Assembly (NCBI GenBank): GCA_016800925.1
Contig: JABCPU010000095.1
Location: forward strand, 124,001-188,000
Direction of reading: 5' to 3'
From: Suillus spraguei
Lineage: Eukaryota > Basidiomycota > Agaricomycetes > Boletales > Suillaceae
DNA: 64,000 bases
In this document: positions 1-12,435 of the stretch, in pieces
How the letters are laid out: each line of letters begins with the position of its first letter
Numbering within the stretch: position 1 is the first letter of the stretch
Program-made: the position numbers and the translations under genes
The notes under the pieces: model-generated
Told to the model about the DNA's origin: nothing
The model's database searches: none
Seen by the model: only the letters and a program-made list of their open reading frames with translations

Positions 1-2
1 CA

Positions 3-281
3 CCGCCTAGTCACCTAGATGGCGCACGTTCTTTCTTTGATAGTGAGCCAGCAGAACGAGCGTTTGATCCTTCCGCGAGGAACCTACGTACCTTGGGCGA
101 AAAGATCTACCCCCTGTTTTGCGTCAGCATTCACGAGCACTGCTGGATTCTCGACCACGGAGTGTGGGGCAAGGAGAAATATATGAAGGAGTTCTGGAGT
201 GTGTTGAACTGGGATACAGTTAACGAACGGTACCTGACGTTCACCAATACGAAGATTGGTTCTCAGCCAATGCGAATGTAG
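3..281 (+). CDS. Mitoribosomal protein mS42-like, Fe/Mn superoxide dismutase fold, C-terminal part
   Basis: The reading frame enters from the left edge and ends at TAG 279-281; only about 92 C-terminal residues are visible. The stretch around SIHEHCWILDHG, GKEKYMKEFW and VLNWDTVNERY matches the C-terminal domain of Fe/Mn superoxide dismutases (DVWEHAYYLDY, the Tyr/Phe-Trp segment, VNW). The usual metal-ligand Asp of DxWEH is Ser here, while the His is kept. That loss is typical of the SOD-fold subunits of fungal mitochondrial small ribosomal subunits (yeast Mrp1/Rsm26), so I prefer a structural ribosomal role over an active dismutase. The lost Asp is seen; the ribosomal assignment is inference because the N-terminal half, including the first two ligand histidines, lies outside the window. 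Confidence 0.72.
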   Translation, partial: PPSHLDGARSFFDSEPAERAFDPSARNLRTLGEKIYPLFCVSIHEHCWILDHGVWGKEKYMKEFWSVLNWDTVNERYLTFTNTKIGSQPMRM

Positions 282-1360
282 GTGGATAGAGCTACAGGTA
301 TTTAGGGTGTTTTGGTGTAATTCACCGCTCAGTCTACTTAGATCTATAACATCCATACTTATACCGTTCGTTTAAACTTTTCCGCATAGCGGATTGCTAT
401 TGATCTGATGTGTTGATCATGAATTGGCACTTGCTTAGCAGAAGCATTCATGACGATGATCTTTGCAAATATGCGAGTGAAAGAACTGGTCGAAGTGGTT
501 GTTTCTGGAGTTTGTTGTATTCTCTGCTTCATGGGCAATGGAGGCACCTATGAATTAATTTGAACACTGATGTTGAAGAGACATGAGTGATTTCAATGTC
601 CAGATTTGTGCTGCGGCATTCAGAGCTTGAGTTTTCAAATGTTTATAACCAAAGTCTGCATATGCGCATAGTGGCTGCACTAATAAGCAGTCGCGGTTGA
701 GGCGGGATGCCCACTCCTTGGCGTACATATTCATATTTTTGAGTGCCTCAAGATCTGCCAGAGAATTTAAAGTTGATGCACAGACCGTAATCACCTCACT
801 TATGTCGACTCGTCAAGTTGACTTCAGGTTCAATAGTGAGGCGAAAATTGTGGGTACTCTGTTCCGAGTGGATGGTCAATATTACCACACGCGAATTAAG
901 TAGGTCATGGACAGCACAGTTGATACCCAAGCAAATGCACTTTTAGAAAACACGAGGTGTATTGTCGCATACTTAGATGCATATATTATCAATGGCTTGT
1001 CCTCGTTCGGCTCACACTCTGATTATTCGAGAACGCGTCAGCAGAGGGGCTGGAGTGCGTATGGCGTAGTGTCGATACGAATTGCTTCTGCGGAATAAAA
1101 CGTTCCGTCCTTACAGTACGTAGATGAGTCCGAGCAGGTCGAAGGGATTTGTTACCACGACGGAAGATGTTTGGCGTATACCGTAGGCATCGGTGAGCGA
1201 CAAAGTAATCGCGTGCAAGTGCTTGTAAGACTAAATGAATATCTCGATGGTCTTGATGCTATCGTTGCAACCAGCATCACCATTCTTGCATGCGTCATTG
1301 ACCGGGTAAAGCTCTCCTATGATATACAACCATGGTAAATAACTGTAGGGAAATTATAAT
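282..1360. other. Intergenic region, no confident gene
   Basis: About 1.1 kb between the mS42-like gene and the isochorismatase gene, which is transcribed towards it. Open frames here are short (at most about 80 codons), lack start context and splice signals that would join them, and resemble no family I recognise. A minus-strand stretch near 1100-1330 (including LSLTDAYGIRQTS) looks faintly protein-like but is cut by a stop. It may be 3' untranslated sequence or a decayed gene. Confidence 0.5.
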
Positions 1361-2261
1361 CTACAAGACAGCGCGGTATTGTAACAGCTTCTGCAACGCT
1401 CTTACCGTGTTATCCTTCTCTTCCTTGATGACGTTTGAGAACGATTTGAACCCAGGAACACCAGCATCTCCTGGAATCAATGAGTATGCATCTCCATAAT
1501 CAGGTCTGAAAAGCGCACGTTGCAATTGAAAGGCCGCGCTCTCGCTCGTAGTGATGTATCCACCACTCTGTCGAATACGCGCCAAGGCAAAGGGGATCTC
1601 TTCTTTGTTACAGCTGGAGACACCATCTGCTATCACGTGAACATTGTATCCTGCCTCGATAAAATCCAGAGCAGATTGCAATACACAGACATGTGACTAA
1701 ATGGAACAATTTAACCAATGAGTCAGTCACTGGTGGATGAACTAACCTCAATACCAAAAAGTACCACAGATTTTATCTGTGGGCGTTCGTGGAGTAGGGC
1801 CTTCACTTCCGGCGTGACCATGGAGAAGAGCCCTTTCTCAATGGTAGCAAGGAGAAGGGGGCCTAGGGAAGGCAAATCGATATCGGGAATGGTGTTTCCA
1901 AGGCCTTTCCTCTTGGATGATTTCATTTCAAAAATGAAGTACAAGGATGGGCGCACCTTTGGGGTTCTGTTCCGTGACGACCACGGGAATCTCCAACACC
2001 TTGTGTATCTATGTGAGAAACGACGTGATAGGAAGTTGATTCGTATATCACACCTTTGCGACCTTGAGCATCTTACCAATGGTCAATACAAGCTCGTCAA
2101 AGCCGAAGATGGCATTCTCTGATTCGTGACAATAGTAAATGACACGACAGTCAATTTATGCTGTTCACAGTGGATCCAGAACCAAGCGTACTGAAACGTG
2201 TTTGCACGTCGCAGAGGAAGAATACGGTCTCCTCTGGTACAAGCTTTGTAATTGTGGGCAT
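1361..2261 (-). CDS. Isochorismatase-family (ISOC1/2-like) cysteine hydrolase
   Basis: Five exons on the minus strand: 2192-2261, 2054-2118, 1957-1999, 1747-1904 and 1361-1696, coding 223 residues. All introns (50-73 bp) are GT-AG and the model closes in frame. The product is a single isochorismatase domain of normal length. The catalytic triad of the family is visible: Asp18 (FFLCDVQ), Lys83 (TIEKGLF) and Cys116 (SHVCVLQS). The segment VADGVSS is replaced by the close variant IADGVSSCNKEE, followed by ALARIRQSGGYITTSE, the signature of the eukaryotic ISOC1/ISOC2 subgroup. Members of the subgroup are cytosolic, peroxisomal or mitochondrial hydrolases whose substrates are mostly unknown. The start codon lies 156 bp from the divergent RPO41 start, so the two genes share one short promoter region. 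Confidence 0.9.
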
Positions 2262-2417
2262 AGTAGCACAGATAGGTAGCTAACCAAAAGGCTGTGTTAG
2301 TGTTCAGGCGATCTACTAAGCACCTCGGTTCCCATCATAGTGTTCGGGATTCGCCGAACCCGATCCTCTTCAGTCTTCGCCAAGGTCTAAATTTGCTTTG
2401 GTGCTCTTCAGAAAAAA
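2262..2417. promoter_or_regulatory. Shared divergent promoter between isochorismatase gene and RPO41
   Basis: Only 156 bp separate the two divergent start codons, so both 5' leaders and core promoters must sit here. No clear TATA box is seen. Confidence 0.6.
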
Positions 2418-5400
2418 ATGCTTGGAGTGAGTGCTCGTCGGACGACTTTGTTGTCGTACTCTAGGCAATGTCTTCCTCGTCCTGCTCGTCTTTATTCAAC
2501 TCCTACAAAGACAGCAAATGCACCTGCTTCAGCATTCGCCCAAGTCCCTCTTCCCCATCCAGATTATCCTTCTCTGTTAGCTCAGAGGGAAGTACCAGCA
2601 AACCATCTTGTAGATATGAATGGCTTTCTGAGGCGCAGAATGCCGTACACAATCCTCCCAACTCCCCTTCCAGACGATCGTGGTTCAGCTTTGAACAGTT
2701 TCTACTTCACTGATTCTCCAACTCAGGACCAGCTCGCTGTCATGGATGCATGTTTGCATAACCTGTACGATGTTCCCCGTGCAAAGCAAATCTTCGAACA
2801 GTTTAGAACCAGCAAGTCTTGCGAGCCCTTGCTCGAGTCTCGTATATACAACTCTTTCTTGGAGGCCTATATCCATATGGCATTTGTCAAGGAGCCCGAG
2901 GATAGAATTTTGTGGGTCGAGGACGCGTGTCACCTTTACCAGCTCATGGAAAAGGGTGCAGATAGAGTCCACCCGACTGCATCCACATATGCTATCATGC
3001 TGTTAGCATGGAAACGGTACACTACATTCGTCTCCTCACTTTATCGCTCTGACCACTCTTTCTAGATTTAATCCTGATTCTGACACACCTGTTCACCTCT
3101 CCGAATTGCCCAACCCGACAACCCTTCTTAGCAACCTTGTAGAACGAGATATTTCACCTACTGCCGTCGTTGCTGATCGTGTTTTGGCATCGTCAGAAGA
3201 AGCATCGGACATCATAAAACTCCTTTCTAAATCTGCAGTAGATCTCAATCATCCTCGCGTATTGGCTGAACTCGGTCAGGCAGAATTTCTTGGGAGTCAT
3301 GTCCCAGACCCATTGGAGGGCGTCCCGGAGGTCAAGCCTGTAGTGCGACTCGCTGTACGTATTGCATTCTTTCGCTTGCATCTCGCTCACATCTCCCCAG
3401 ACACCTTCTGAAGAAATCTTAGACGAAGACGGGAATATCATACCTGCGCAATCTCAGGAAGAAGTTCCCTTCAACCTCAACAACCTCCGCAGCCACTTGG
3501 CTCAGGTTACCCTTGCACGACGCATCCTCCCAGAGGACCTGGCTTCCCGACAAAAACTTCTAGAAGAATCAGTCTACGACGTTGCAGTAGAGCGTCTCCG
3601 TCATGAAGCCAAACTTTTCGACGAGCTAGGTCTAGGTAACCGTGAGCTTCATCACGCAGATTTGCAAAAGTGGATGTGGAACTGGCACCAAAAGCTCAAG
3701 ACGCGTCTCGAGGCAGAGATACAAGATATTGTCATCGCGGAGGCAAAAACCTGTGAGCATATATGCGCCTGTCAGACATTTATATTAACCGCCCGGCTAG
3801 CTAGAAACTCCCAAGTTCAACGAATGGGCCCCTTCCTCTCCCTTGTCAAGCCCGAGAAACTCTCCCTAATCACTATCCTTGAGATTATGCGGCTCCAAGG
3901 CAGTGGTGGTGTCTCGGATGGGATGAAAACCGCCCGTGCACTGCTCACCGTCGGGCGTGCTGTCGAGAATGAGTACAAAGCTGAGATGTGCAAGCGCAAC
4001 CATATTGCGATCCCTTCCCATGCACGACCAAGCGAATTCACAGGTTATTTCACGGGCCTAGGGTACAAGGACTTGCACGCGCGTCGGATGACAGCTGCAA
4101 AGTACATGGAGGACAGCGAGGAATGGACATCAGAGTGGACACAGGTGCTTAGGGTGCGCGTTGGGAGTATCCTTGTAGATTGTCTCATGGACTCGGCGAC
4201 GATCGAGCGGACTGCCATTGATAAGCGCACCAATGAGGAGATGTAAGTTTTCTTGTCTCTTGTATATTGCATCAGTTGAAAACTCTTTGCAGTAAAGAGA
4301 ATCAACCAGCGTTCTACCATGCGTATGAATATGTGCGCGGGCAGAAACTCGGTGTCATTCGGTTAAACCCTGTGGTTTCAGAACGCATCGCAAAAGACGG
4401 CTTGCGCGAAACGCTTCACCCGCGTCACCTGCCCATGCTCATCAAGCCTAAGCCGTGGCTCAGCTACGACCAGGGCGGATATCTCTACAATCGATGTGAG
4501 TATATCCGCCACCCTTTATCAGCGGCTTGCTAATGCCAATCCACTAGCTGCCGCCATGCGATTCAAAGACTGCCAAGAACAACAAAGCTATCTGGAGCAT
4601 GCAACCGCGCTTGGTAACGTGGAGCTCGTGTACGCAGGACTCGACGTTCTCGGTAGCACGCCTTGGAAAATCAACCGGAACATTTTCGACATTGTACTCA
4701 AAGTTTGGAACTCTGGTGAACGGCTGTGCAAGATCCCCCCAGCATTATACGACAAGCCAGAGCCAGAAAAACCTCCGAACATGAACACGGATATCAAAGC
4801 TAAGAGCGTGTACGGAACGCGTCTGAAGGCGTTCATGCAGGACAAAGCGAACAATCATTCTGATCGATGTAGTGTCAACTATAAGATCGAGATTGCGCGT
4901 GCTGTAAGTTTTCATCTTACTCTTTCGCGCCAGCAATCTGACGAAGAATGAAAGTTTCTGGGTGATACGATGTACCTTCCTCACAACCTCGATTTCCGGG
5001 GACGCGCGTACCCCATTCCTCCCCATTTCAACCATATTGGTGATGACCTTAGTCGTGGGCTGCTTATGTTCGGTGAAGCGCAGCCCCTCGGCGAACAAGG
5101 CTTGCGGTGGCTCAAAATTCACCTTGCAAATTTGTACGGGTTCGACAAGGGAAACTTTGACGAGCGCGTCAAGTTCGTAATGGATCATCTTGAGGATGTG
5201 TATGATAGCGCTGAGAAGCCTCTTGACGTGCGTCTCCACCTTATTTCTCCACCTTATTATGGTGCCTCGGTGCTGACGCGTCGAACAGGGTAACAGGTGG
5301 TGGGTGAAAGCTGATGATCCGTGGCAATGTCTTGCAACATGCATAGAACTGCGCGCGGCGCTCGAATCAGGCGACCCACACACATACATGTCGTCTCTCC

Positions 5401-6960
5401 CGGTGCATCAGGACGGGACGTGTAATGGGCTACAGCACTATGCCGCTCTTGGTGGTGATGTCAAAGGCGCTGCGCAAGTCAATCTGAGCGTGACAGACCG
5501 CCCGTCGGACGTGTACACGTACGTTGCGAACATGGTGGAGAAGGTGATCGAAGAAGATTTGAGAAATGGCGACAGATTTGCCGCTATGCTTTCTGGTCGG
5601 GTTTCGAGGAAAGTGGTTAAGCAGACTGTAAGCGATTGTTTTGTTGATTGATTGGGGAGTTGTGAGCTGATGTGGGGAGACAGGTGATGACTACTGTGTA
5701 TGGAGTGACTTATATTGGCGCTCGCGAGCAGATCGAGAGACAGCTTAAGGATAGGAAGGATATTCCGGAGGAAGAGTGTTGGGGTGCTAGTGCTTACCTC
5801 GCCAAGAAGGTATGCATTCTTTCTCATTCAATAGCTTTAGACTTACTCGTCTATTCAAAGGTGCTCGCTTGCATTGGTGATCTGTTCTCAGGAGCCAAAG
5901 CCATTCAAACCTGGCTGAACATTTGCGCCCGTTTGATCTCTAAGTCTATCCCAGCTGAACGTATCCCAGACGCATTGCAAGCTCCTAAAGGAAGCAAGAG
6001 GATCGCTCATGCGCTCCCCAAGAACCGTATCAGAAAAGAACAAATGTCGTCCGTCGTGTGGACGACGCCCCTCGGCCTGCCCATTGTACAACCATACCGC
6101 AAGACGAAGCGCAAGCAGGTTATGACGGCCATTCAGAGCGTGTTCATCTCCGACCCCAATGCGCCTGCTGAAGTGAACGCTGTTAAGCAGGCATCTGCAT
6201 TCCCACCCAATTTCATTCATAGTCTTGATGCTACGCATATGATGTTAACCGCCCTTGAGTGTCGCGTGGGTTCCATTGGCTTCTGGATATATTTTATTAT
6301 TGATGTTCGTGTTTATAGACCCAGGGCCTAACATTTGCGTCTGTGCACGATTCCTATTGGACGCATGCCAGCAGCATCAACAAAATGTCTGAAATCATCC
6401 GAGACACGTTCATTGCGCTGCATTCCTCTGATGTACTCGAGAAGTTAGCTACAGAGTTCCGCACTCGATATGCATCCCACAAGATTCCTCTCACATCGTT
6501 CCGCAGCGGGCAGCTGTTGAAGAACCTTCAAGCTGCAGGTGTGCGTATAGTAGCTTCGTCTGAACAGGCAAATGCGCTCCGCCAGGGCGGGTTTTCGTCG
6601 TTTGACGACATCATGGATATTTCAGACGAAGAAGCCGGATCTATCGCCCAGATTTCAAAGAATTCCGAGACCGAGGCTCCGCAACCTTCGCAGACCGAAG
6701 TTCCGAAGCCTACGCAGACTGAGACTCCGAAGCCCAAGACAGGAAAACGCGGACGACCCATCAAAAACGTGATCATGATCGAAGGCGCCGAAAAGGATGT
6801 TTCGGCAGCTGGGCACCATGATGACTGTGCAGATGAGGACGACGTTGATTCGATTCTGGTGGGTAAATTCGTTGATTTGAGCGCTGTGCTTCCGCCGTTG
6901 CCGAAGAAGGGTGATTTCGATGTGGAGACGATCAAGAAGTCGCAGTACTTTTTTTCATAA
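2418..6960 (+). CDS. RPO41: Mitochondrial DNA-directed RNA polymerase (phage T7 type)
   Basis: Eleven exons with introns at 3017-3065, 3355-3400, 3753-3800, 4243-4292, 4496-4547, 4904-4954, 5228-5288, 5628-5683, 5810-5860 and 6266-6324, all GT-AG, giving 1339 residues. The N-terminus is a mitochondrial presequence rich in Arg/Ser and ending near RLYST. An N-terminal domain follows, then the single-subunit polymerase fold. Catalytic residues of the T7 family are visible: Asp880 in [12 protein letters not shown], Lys949 in [14 protein letters not shown], and His1136-Asp1137 in FASVHDSYW. The C-terminus [17 protein letters not shown] ends in YFFS, typical of fungal Rpo41. Between His-Asp and this tail sits an insertion with repeats of Gln/Thr/Glu/Pro and an AT-hook-like GKRGRP. 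The enzyme transcribes mtDNA and primes its replication. Intron 3 (48 bp, no stop in frame) could be retained without breaking the frame. Confidence 0.97.
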
Positions 6961-7627
6961 ATCTGCGTCCATGGACACGCTTAGCTGTTCGGTCCTGCAT
7001 GCTTCGCTTCATCACGCCGTAATACGTACGCCTCGCATTTGCATATCTATCGCATTTATTTCTTCTTATGCTATCTGTCACATAGACTTACTTACCTGGA
7101 ATATTTAATTACTCACCTTTCATGATGCGCTCACCCAAAAAATATGAGTTCTACTTGCGTGGTTGTGCTAAGGCTATAGGTAACCATCAGAGTGAGAACA
7201 AAAGACTGCAGTTCTGCGAGTTTATGGTTCCGCCCGAGCAATTAATGAAGTGCACATTAGGGGCGCGTGATTAGTAGTTTCCGCATTTGGACAGACTCCT
7301 TGCACTTTGCAAGCTGTTAGTCACGATAGGGAACAAACAATATTGCCAGCTCACATATGGCGGCTTATGTGCATTATGGTCTTCCGCAGGCGCTAGAGGA
7401 TATACAGGGTCGTCCCACAAGCGCATTTAATTCACAGGTAGAATCACAGGGTGGAGAAGCGGAGTTTAAAACTTGAACATACTGACGCGAATTGGTTCGA
7501 GTGGCGGTTTGCTGCTCGCCATCATCAACAACCTCGACACCTACCATTCCGACGTCTTAAGCGTACGGGTCCTTACTTTCTTTTAAACCTCACAGTCTCT
7601 TCAGGTTACACTCCTTCCAACGTTATT
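6961..7627. other. Intergenic region between RPO41 and the coiled-coil gene
   Basis: About 670 bp, holding the RPO41 3' region and the promoter of the next gene, which is transcribed in the same direction. I see no ORF or RNA gene here. Confidence 0.6.
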
Positions 7628-10600
7628 ATGGACCAAACTTTCGACGCTTCCGACAAAGTTCAGGAATCCAATATGGTAGCCAAACAGAGGGTTAGTGGAT
7701 TTCTAGTTGCTTTGACTTAGGTTCATATTCGCGTTTAGTTTGAATCATTCAAGATGGGTGGTGGCGCTCCAGCCAATAGTTTAAACAATTACATTCCAAA
7801 GCATTCGCACGGACGGTCTCGCTCTCGCAACAGTTCAATCTCTTCTCTTTCAACATTATCTATTTCTGCTTCTGCACCTTCATTCCCCTCTCCAGTTGAA
7901 TTTTCCTTTCATAACATACCTTCAAACGTACCCCCTTCAAAGCGCCCAAACTCCCATCATAGGCGTCGTTCTTCTGTTTCAACTCGCCGCGAGTCGGCGG
8001 AGCTTATGGGCGTGTCTCTTCCTGACCTTCCAGCAGTCAGTTCAGATAATAATGTAAATCTTGGCGACAGGGATTCTGTTCGTCGCAGGGCACTCTGGGC
8101 TCTTGAGGGCAAGCCTGACTTGGCTTTCTCCAAGGTCGAAATTCCTGATATTACGTCCCCCGATGTGACAAAGTCCTTTGAGTTCCGTGAGTTTTGCCTC
8201 GTTTGATCCCACAGCTCATATTTACAAATGACACGTAGCAACTAAGCCGTCTTTCCCTCCTGGCACCGGTGTCGGTGGGCATGGGATTAGTAGCCTCATG
8301 AGCAAGCGTGATTCATTCGGCAAAATGTTTCCTTCCACTTCTACCTCCAAAGATCAGCTTCAGACTCTAGTTGAGGAGGAGGAAGAGGAAGAAGAGGCAT
8401 TACAAGAAGAACGTCTCCCTCAAGTTGTTGAGGCTGTCGAGGAACTTACCGAAATTCCCACTGTTCCCCTCGTTACTCCAGCCTCTACGCTGACAAAGTC
8501 TACTTCACGTCACCGTCCTGCTAGTCTCAATCTCAGGCCCCTCTCTCTTGTTTCTGGAAATGCTGTCAGTTGCACACCCGGAAATCTCCCCACGCCCACT
8601 CTTACACCGAAGCCCAATGGCCTGAGATCACTCGCTTTGACATCCGGCTCTGACACCCCGCTTACGAACGCCAAGCTCATGAAAAGCAGCACGAATCGCC
8701 ACTCCACCACCATCACGCCATCTTCTTCCGGTTCCTTCAGTCTCGCTTCACGTCGCTCTTTTTCATCTGAAAGCTCTTCACTCTGCCACATCAGCCGGAA
8801 ACGCAGCAGCATTTCATACAAACGCTCTGTTGCCTCTGTTCCTCGCGACATAGGTGTCTCGCCCACGCCTCATTCGAGTCCTCCCGACCGTCGGTTTTCA
8901 GAGTTGAACGACAGCGAATGCGTCGCAGAACAGTCCCTTACTACAACTGAGCAACATTTTTTATTTAGATCACACAACGTGCTCCTGGCTCGTATAATGG
9001 ATCTCGAGCGCACGCTACGTTCGCGATCAATGTCTCGATCGCGTCCCCTTTCTATGGCTTCTGAGGCTTCGGCAGCGTCGTCCGAGCCAAGTGACGAGAT
9101 GCTGCAACTTATTTCGGATTTGAAAGCTGAGCGTGACGAACTGAAGAGAGATGTGGATGGATGGCGCATGCGTGTAGCTGACGCAGACAAACAAGCCGGC
9201 GTCCTGGCAAAGCGAGTTGAAGCTGAGAGAAGAGAAGCCTGGGTGGCTCGCTCGCGGCTTGGTCTACTGGAAGTCGAGAAGCGTAGCCTGGACAAAGCCT
9301 TCGGTAGCATGAATGCCGAGCTCCAGCAATCAGTAAGCCAGAACGAGCAGTTTAAGAAGGAATGCAATGGCATGAGGGAGGAGCTGGACAGGTTGCGTGC
9401 TCGTCTCCGAGATGCCGACAATGCAGTTGATGAGGTCATTCGCCTCCGCGCCGCACTAGAACAAGAGCGAAGCAGGCGTGCGGAGCTGGAGAAAGTCCTC
9501 GAGGACGCCGGATTACTTAATACACCCACCATTTCACATTCTGTTGGTGGGCAGGACAAGTGTTCAGTGCGGTCTTATGGCACCCGTCCTCATGAACTTA
9601 ACTTCCAGTCCATCGACTCTGACAGTTCTTCAACCGATGTCGAGTCTGTCGACCACAGCTTTATCAAGGCTGAATTGACCCTCGATGCCGTCACAGAGGA
9701 AGATGAGGACGAGGAGGAGGACAGCGGCGATTTTTCTGATGAGGAGGACGAATTGGCTGGCTACGAAGATGCGGAAGACTCCGACCTCAGTTTCCAGAGT
9801 CCAGATGGCTCATCCATCGGCTCCGGGGACGAACTCAACATCACACCAGTCTTAATCCTGAATGAGGCTACAAATCGACTCAACTCATTGTCCAATCCCG
9901 CTCCCTCGAGGTCTCCGCATTCTCGACACAATTCGCTTTCTAAGACGTGGACGTTTCCCAGGGGCCAGCCTGTCACAGTCAAGCGTGATGTTGATGAGGT
10001 TGACCGGTTCTTTGGATGCTTCGATGACCTCGAAAATTCCCCCCCATTTTGTTCTGAGGAGATGGGCAAAGCAATGTTCACGTCGACGTTCGGTCTTTCC
10101 TGCGATGATGATGATGACGACGATGAGCTACCACCCTTTGTCATCCCTTCTGATGTCGGCACCGTTGTCGACCTTCCGATGCCGAGGAACCTTGAAGTTG
10201 TACCAGAAGAAGACGACGACGAAGCCGAAGCCGATGACGAGAATGACGGTGAACTCCTTGGCGAGGAAGTCGAGGGCGGAATCCGTTTCACGTTCAATCC
10301 TCCGCCAACTGTCTGTAGTCCTCCACCTATCATCTGTATCACACCCCCGATTGAGTCTGAGTCGGCATTTGGTGCAAGAAAACCTGACATTATCTATGAG
10401 CCTTTGGATAATGAGGAAGATGATGCTTCTCCCTTCGCTCTCCCCCAGTCTAGGGTACAGGAGCCGATCACTCCGCCGTCTTCTTTGCCACCGACTCCGG
10501 AGAGCAGCAGCCGTCCATCGAGCCGGACAAGTAGCTCGCCATCGTCAATTCCTCGTGCAACTTCACTGCGCTCGTTCATGCCGCTCACACCACCCTTTAC

Positions 10601-11325
10601 AGCTACACCGCCCAGAAGCGCGTCTGATCGTTCTAGTGGCCTAGCAGACTATCCGGCGACGTCATTTGTTACCCCTCCATCACGGCGCGGCAGGGCCACC
10701 ACATCCTTCATTCCTCAACCAGTCTCGCCATCCCCATCCAAGATTTTCAGCCCTTCGAAATCTCGTGTTCCTGTTCCACCAATGTGTTACAAGGGTGCTA
10801 CAAATGGTTCGGCATTTAAGCCTTGCCTCAGATCATCCATGAGTGGGTTCTAACTTTTTCTCTTTCATTTTCACAGCCAACGGCGCCACTCTCAGATACT
10901 ACGGTACCTCTGAGGAGATAACAGAAGCAAAATCAGACACCTTCGACACCTTTGAATACCCTGACCAATACACCTCGACTTCATCTTTATCATCAATTAT
11001 GTCTTCACCGCTTGCGGCACGATTTTCATTCCAGACATTGTCAAACTTTATTCCCCTCTCATGGACGCCGGGTGCGGCTGCAGCTGTGTCGCGCACTACG
11101 CCTAGAACCTCAGTTAGTTCGACTGATGATGTTGCACAGGCAGCATCGCCATTCGCTGGTGCCTATCCTAGTGTACGACGCTCGATCGAAAGGGTATTTA
11201 TTTCTAGAGATCATCAGTTGGAGAAGCTGAGGGATCAACTGGGCAATAACCACATTAATGGCATAGGACGCTGTCTTGCGGTTGCTCCTTGTGGTGCTTG
11301 CAAGGGCACTGATATTTTCTTGTGA
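7628..11325 (+). CDS. Ser-rich, acidic protein with central coiled coil, function unknown
   Basis: Four exons: 7628-7690, 7739-8186, 8239-10842 and 10877-11325, coding 1187 residues in frame. I do not recognise a family. In order: a Ser/Arg/Pro-rich low-complexity N-terminus (about residues 25-160), an acidic run of Glu, more Ser-rich sequence, and a Leu-heptad coiled coil from about residue 400 to 570 (segments such as MLQLISDLKAERDELKRDV and LRAALEQERSRRAELEKVL). After that come several runs of Asp/Glu alternating with Ser/Pro-rich stretches carrying many TP and SP sites. This architecture suits a phosphorylated scaffold or cytoskeletal/polarity protein, but that is inference. The last intron (34 bp) is shorter than all others in the window. 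If it is retained, the protein stops at 10853 with 1041 residues. Confidence 0.65.
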
Positions 11326-11737
11326 AGAATCCTGCGAGTACGTTCCCTGATATATGCCTGTCCTAGCCGTATGCCTTTTTCTTTTCTATGGCACCCCTAC
11401 ATCTCCGATTGACGTGCCACATACTCTCACATCCCCCTCAATTCTCCTTGCCGTGCTATGGCTGCCCGAGCAGGGGCAGTTCATGTTATCATATGCCAAT
11501 ACTGTTGTCTTTGTACTATATTATAACATACCTTCTAAAATCACTTGAAGACTGTCTTCATTCATGGTCATATTTTTATTTCTCATGTTTATGCATTTCT
11601 TGGATCTCATTGAGCCAGTGTGAGATTGGAACTTGAAGTCGGTAGGTCCCGGCTGGTGAGCGTGGGAACAAAACAAGAGTAATTCGGTCAATCCAGAACT
11701 TGAGCTTGAGGCCTCAACAATTTCAACGTTAACCACA
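11326..11737. other. Intergenic region before the MLRQ-type gene
   Basis: About 410 bp of 3' flank of the coiled-coil gene and promoter of the next gene. Nothing distinctive is seen. Confidence 0.5.
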
Positions 11738-12202
11738 ATGGTAGCACCTCGGGGACCACGTACTTTCATGCGCAACTGGTTTGCCATCGAGGTATGTTTC
11801 CGATAATTTGTGCTCGCACGAGCTGACTGGTTTACTGCGCTCAGGCAATTCCTATGTGAGCTTGCATCTTCGTATTGCTGAAGTTGAATCTTATTGACGA
11901 CTGAACAGCTACGCCGTTATTGGTTTGGCCGTCGGTGGTGCAGGCTGGTATTTGACCCGCCTTGCTCGTGGTCCTATGGGTACGTCATGCTTGCCTTCCG
12001 ACGTTATTCGCATCTGCTAACGAACGAGTGAACAGTCGTTTGGACGAAGAGTAACCCCACCCCCTGGAACGATGTCAAACAAGATGAAAACACCAAAATG
12101 TTGGATGTTAACTCGAGGTTTGCGAAGAGGTGCGTCGTATACTCAATGCGTGGGCTGCGCTGACCCACTATTACTGCCAGCTGGTCGAGGGACAAGCTAT
12201 AA
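11738..12202 (+). CDS. NDUFA4/MLRQ-type (B12D family) inner-membrane respiratory subunit
   Basis: Five small exons: 11738-11791, 11845-11855, 11909-11979, 12036-12129 and 12181-12202, giving 83 residues, the usual size of the family. One transmembrane segment is visible, built from AIPIYAVIGLAVGGAGWYL (the FAIEAIPIY entry is conserved), followed by TRLARGP and the motif VVWTKSNPTPWN, typical of fungal MLRQ proteins. The family was first described as a complex I subunit and later linked to cytochrome c oxidase, so it acts in the inner mitochondrial membrane. The second exon is only 11 bp, so a gene finder that misses it would truncate the protein. The ORFs longer than 60 codons over this locus are shadows. 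Confidence 0.88.
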
Positions 12203-12435
12203 CTTGAGCTCACGCTGGAGGCTTTCTATCAGTTGTACTCCTTATAACACATTTCAATTATATTCTGGAATTTGTTTTCCTCTTTTCATGACTGTTCCAT
12301 GTGACCATGTCATGCACTTCGGGCCGCATAGTTGCTTTTAGTTTTTGGTCTTGGGACCTGTCGGATAGTGTGAAAAGACAACGTTGAAGGAATTGCAATT
12401 ATCTTGTTCCACGATCTGCCTATCTATTAAGTGGT

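Noticed and set aside
555..1330. Possible small genes between the mS42-like gene and the isochorismatase gene (minus 555-794, plus 697-903, minus 1100-1330)
   Set aside because: Short frames, no splice signals linking them, no recognisable domain; could not be supported as coding.
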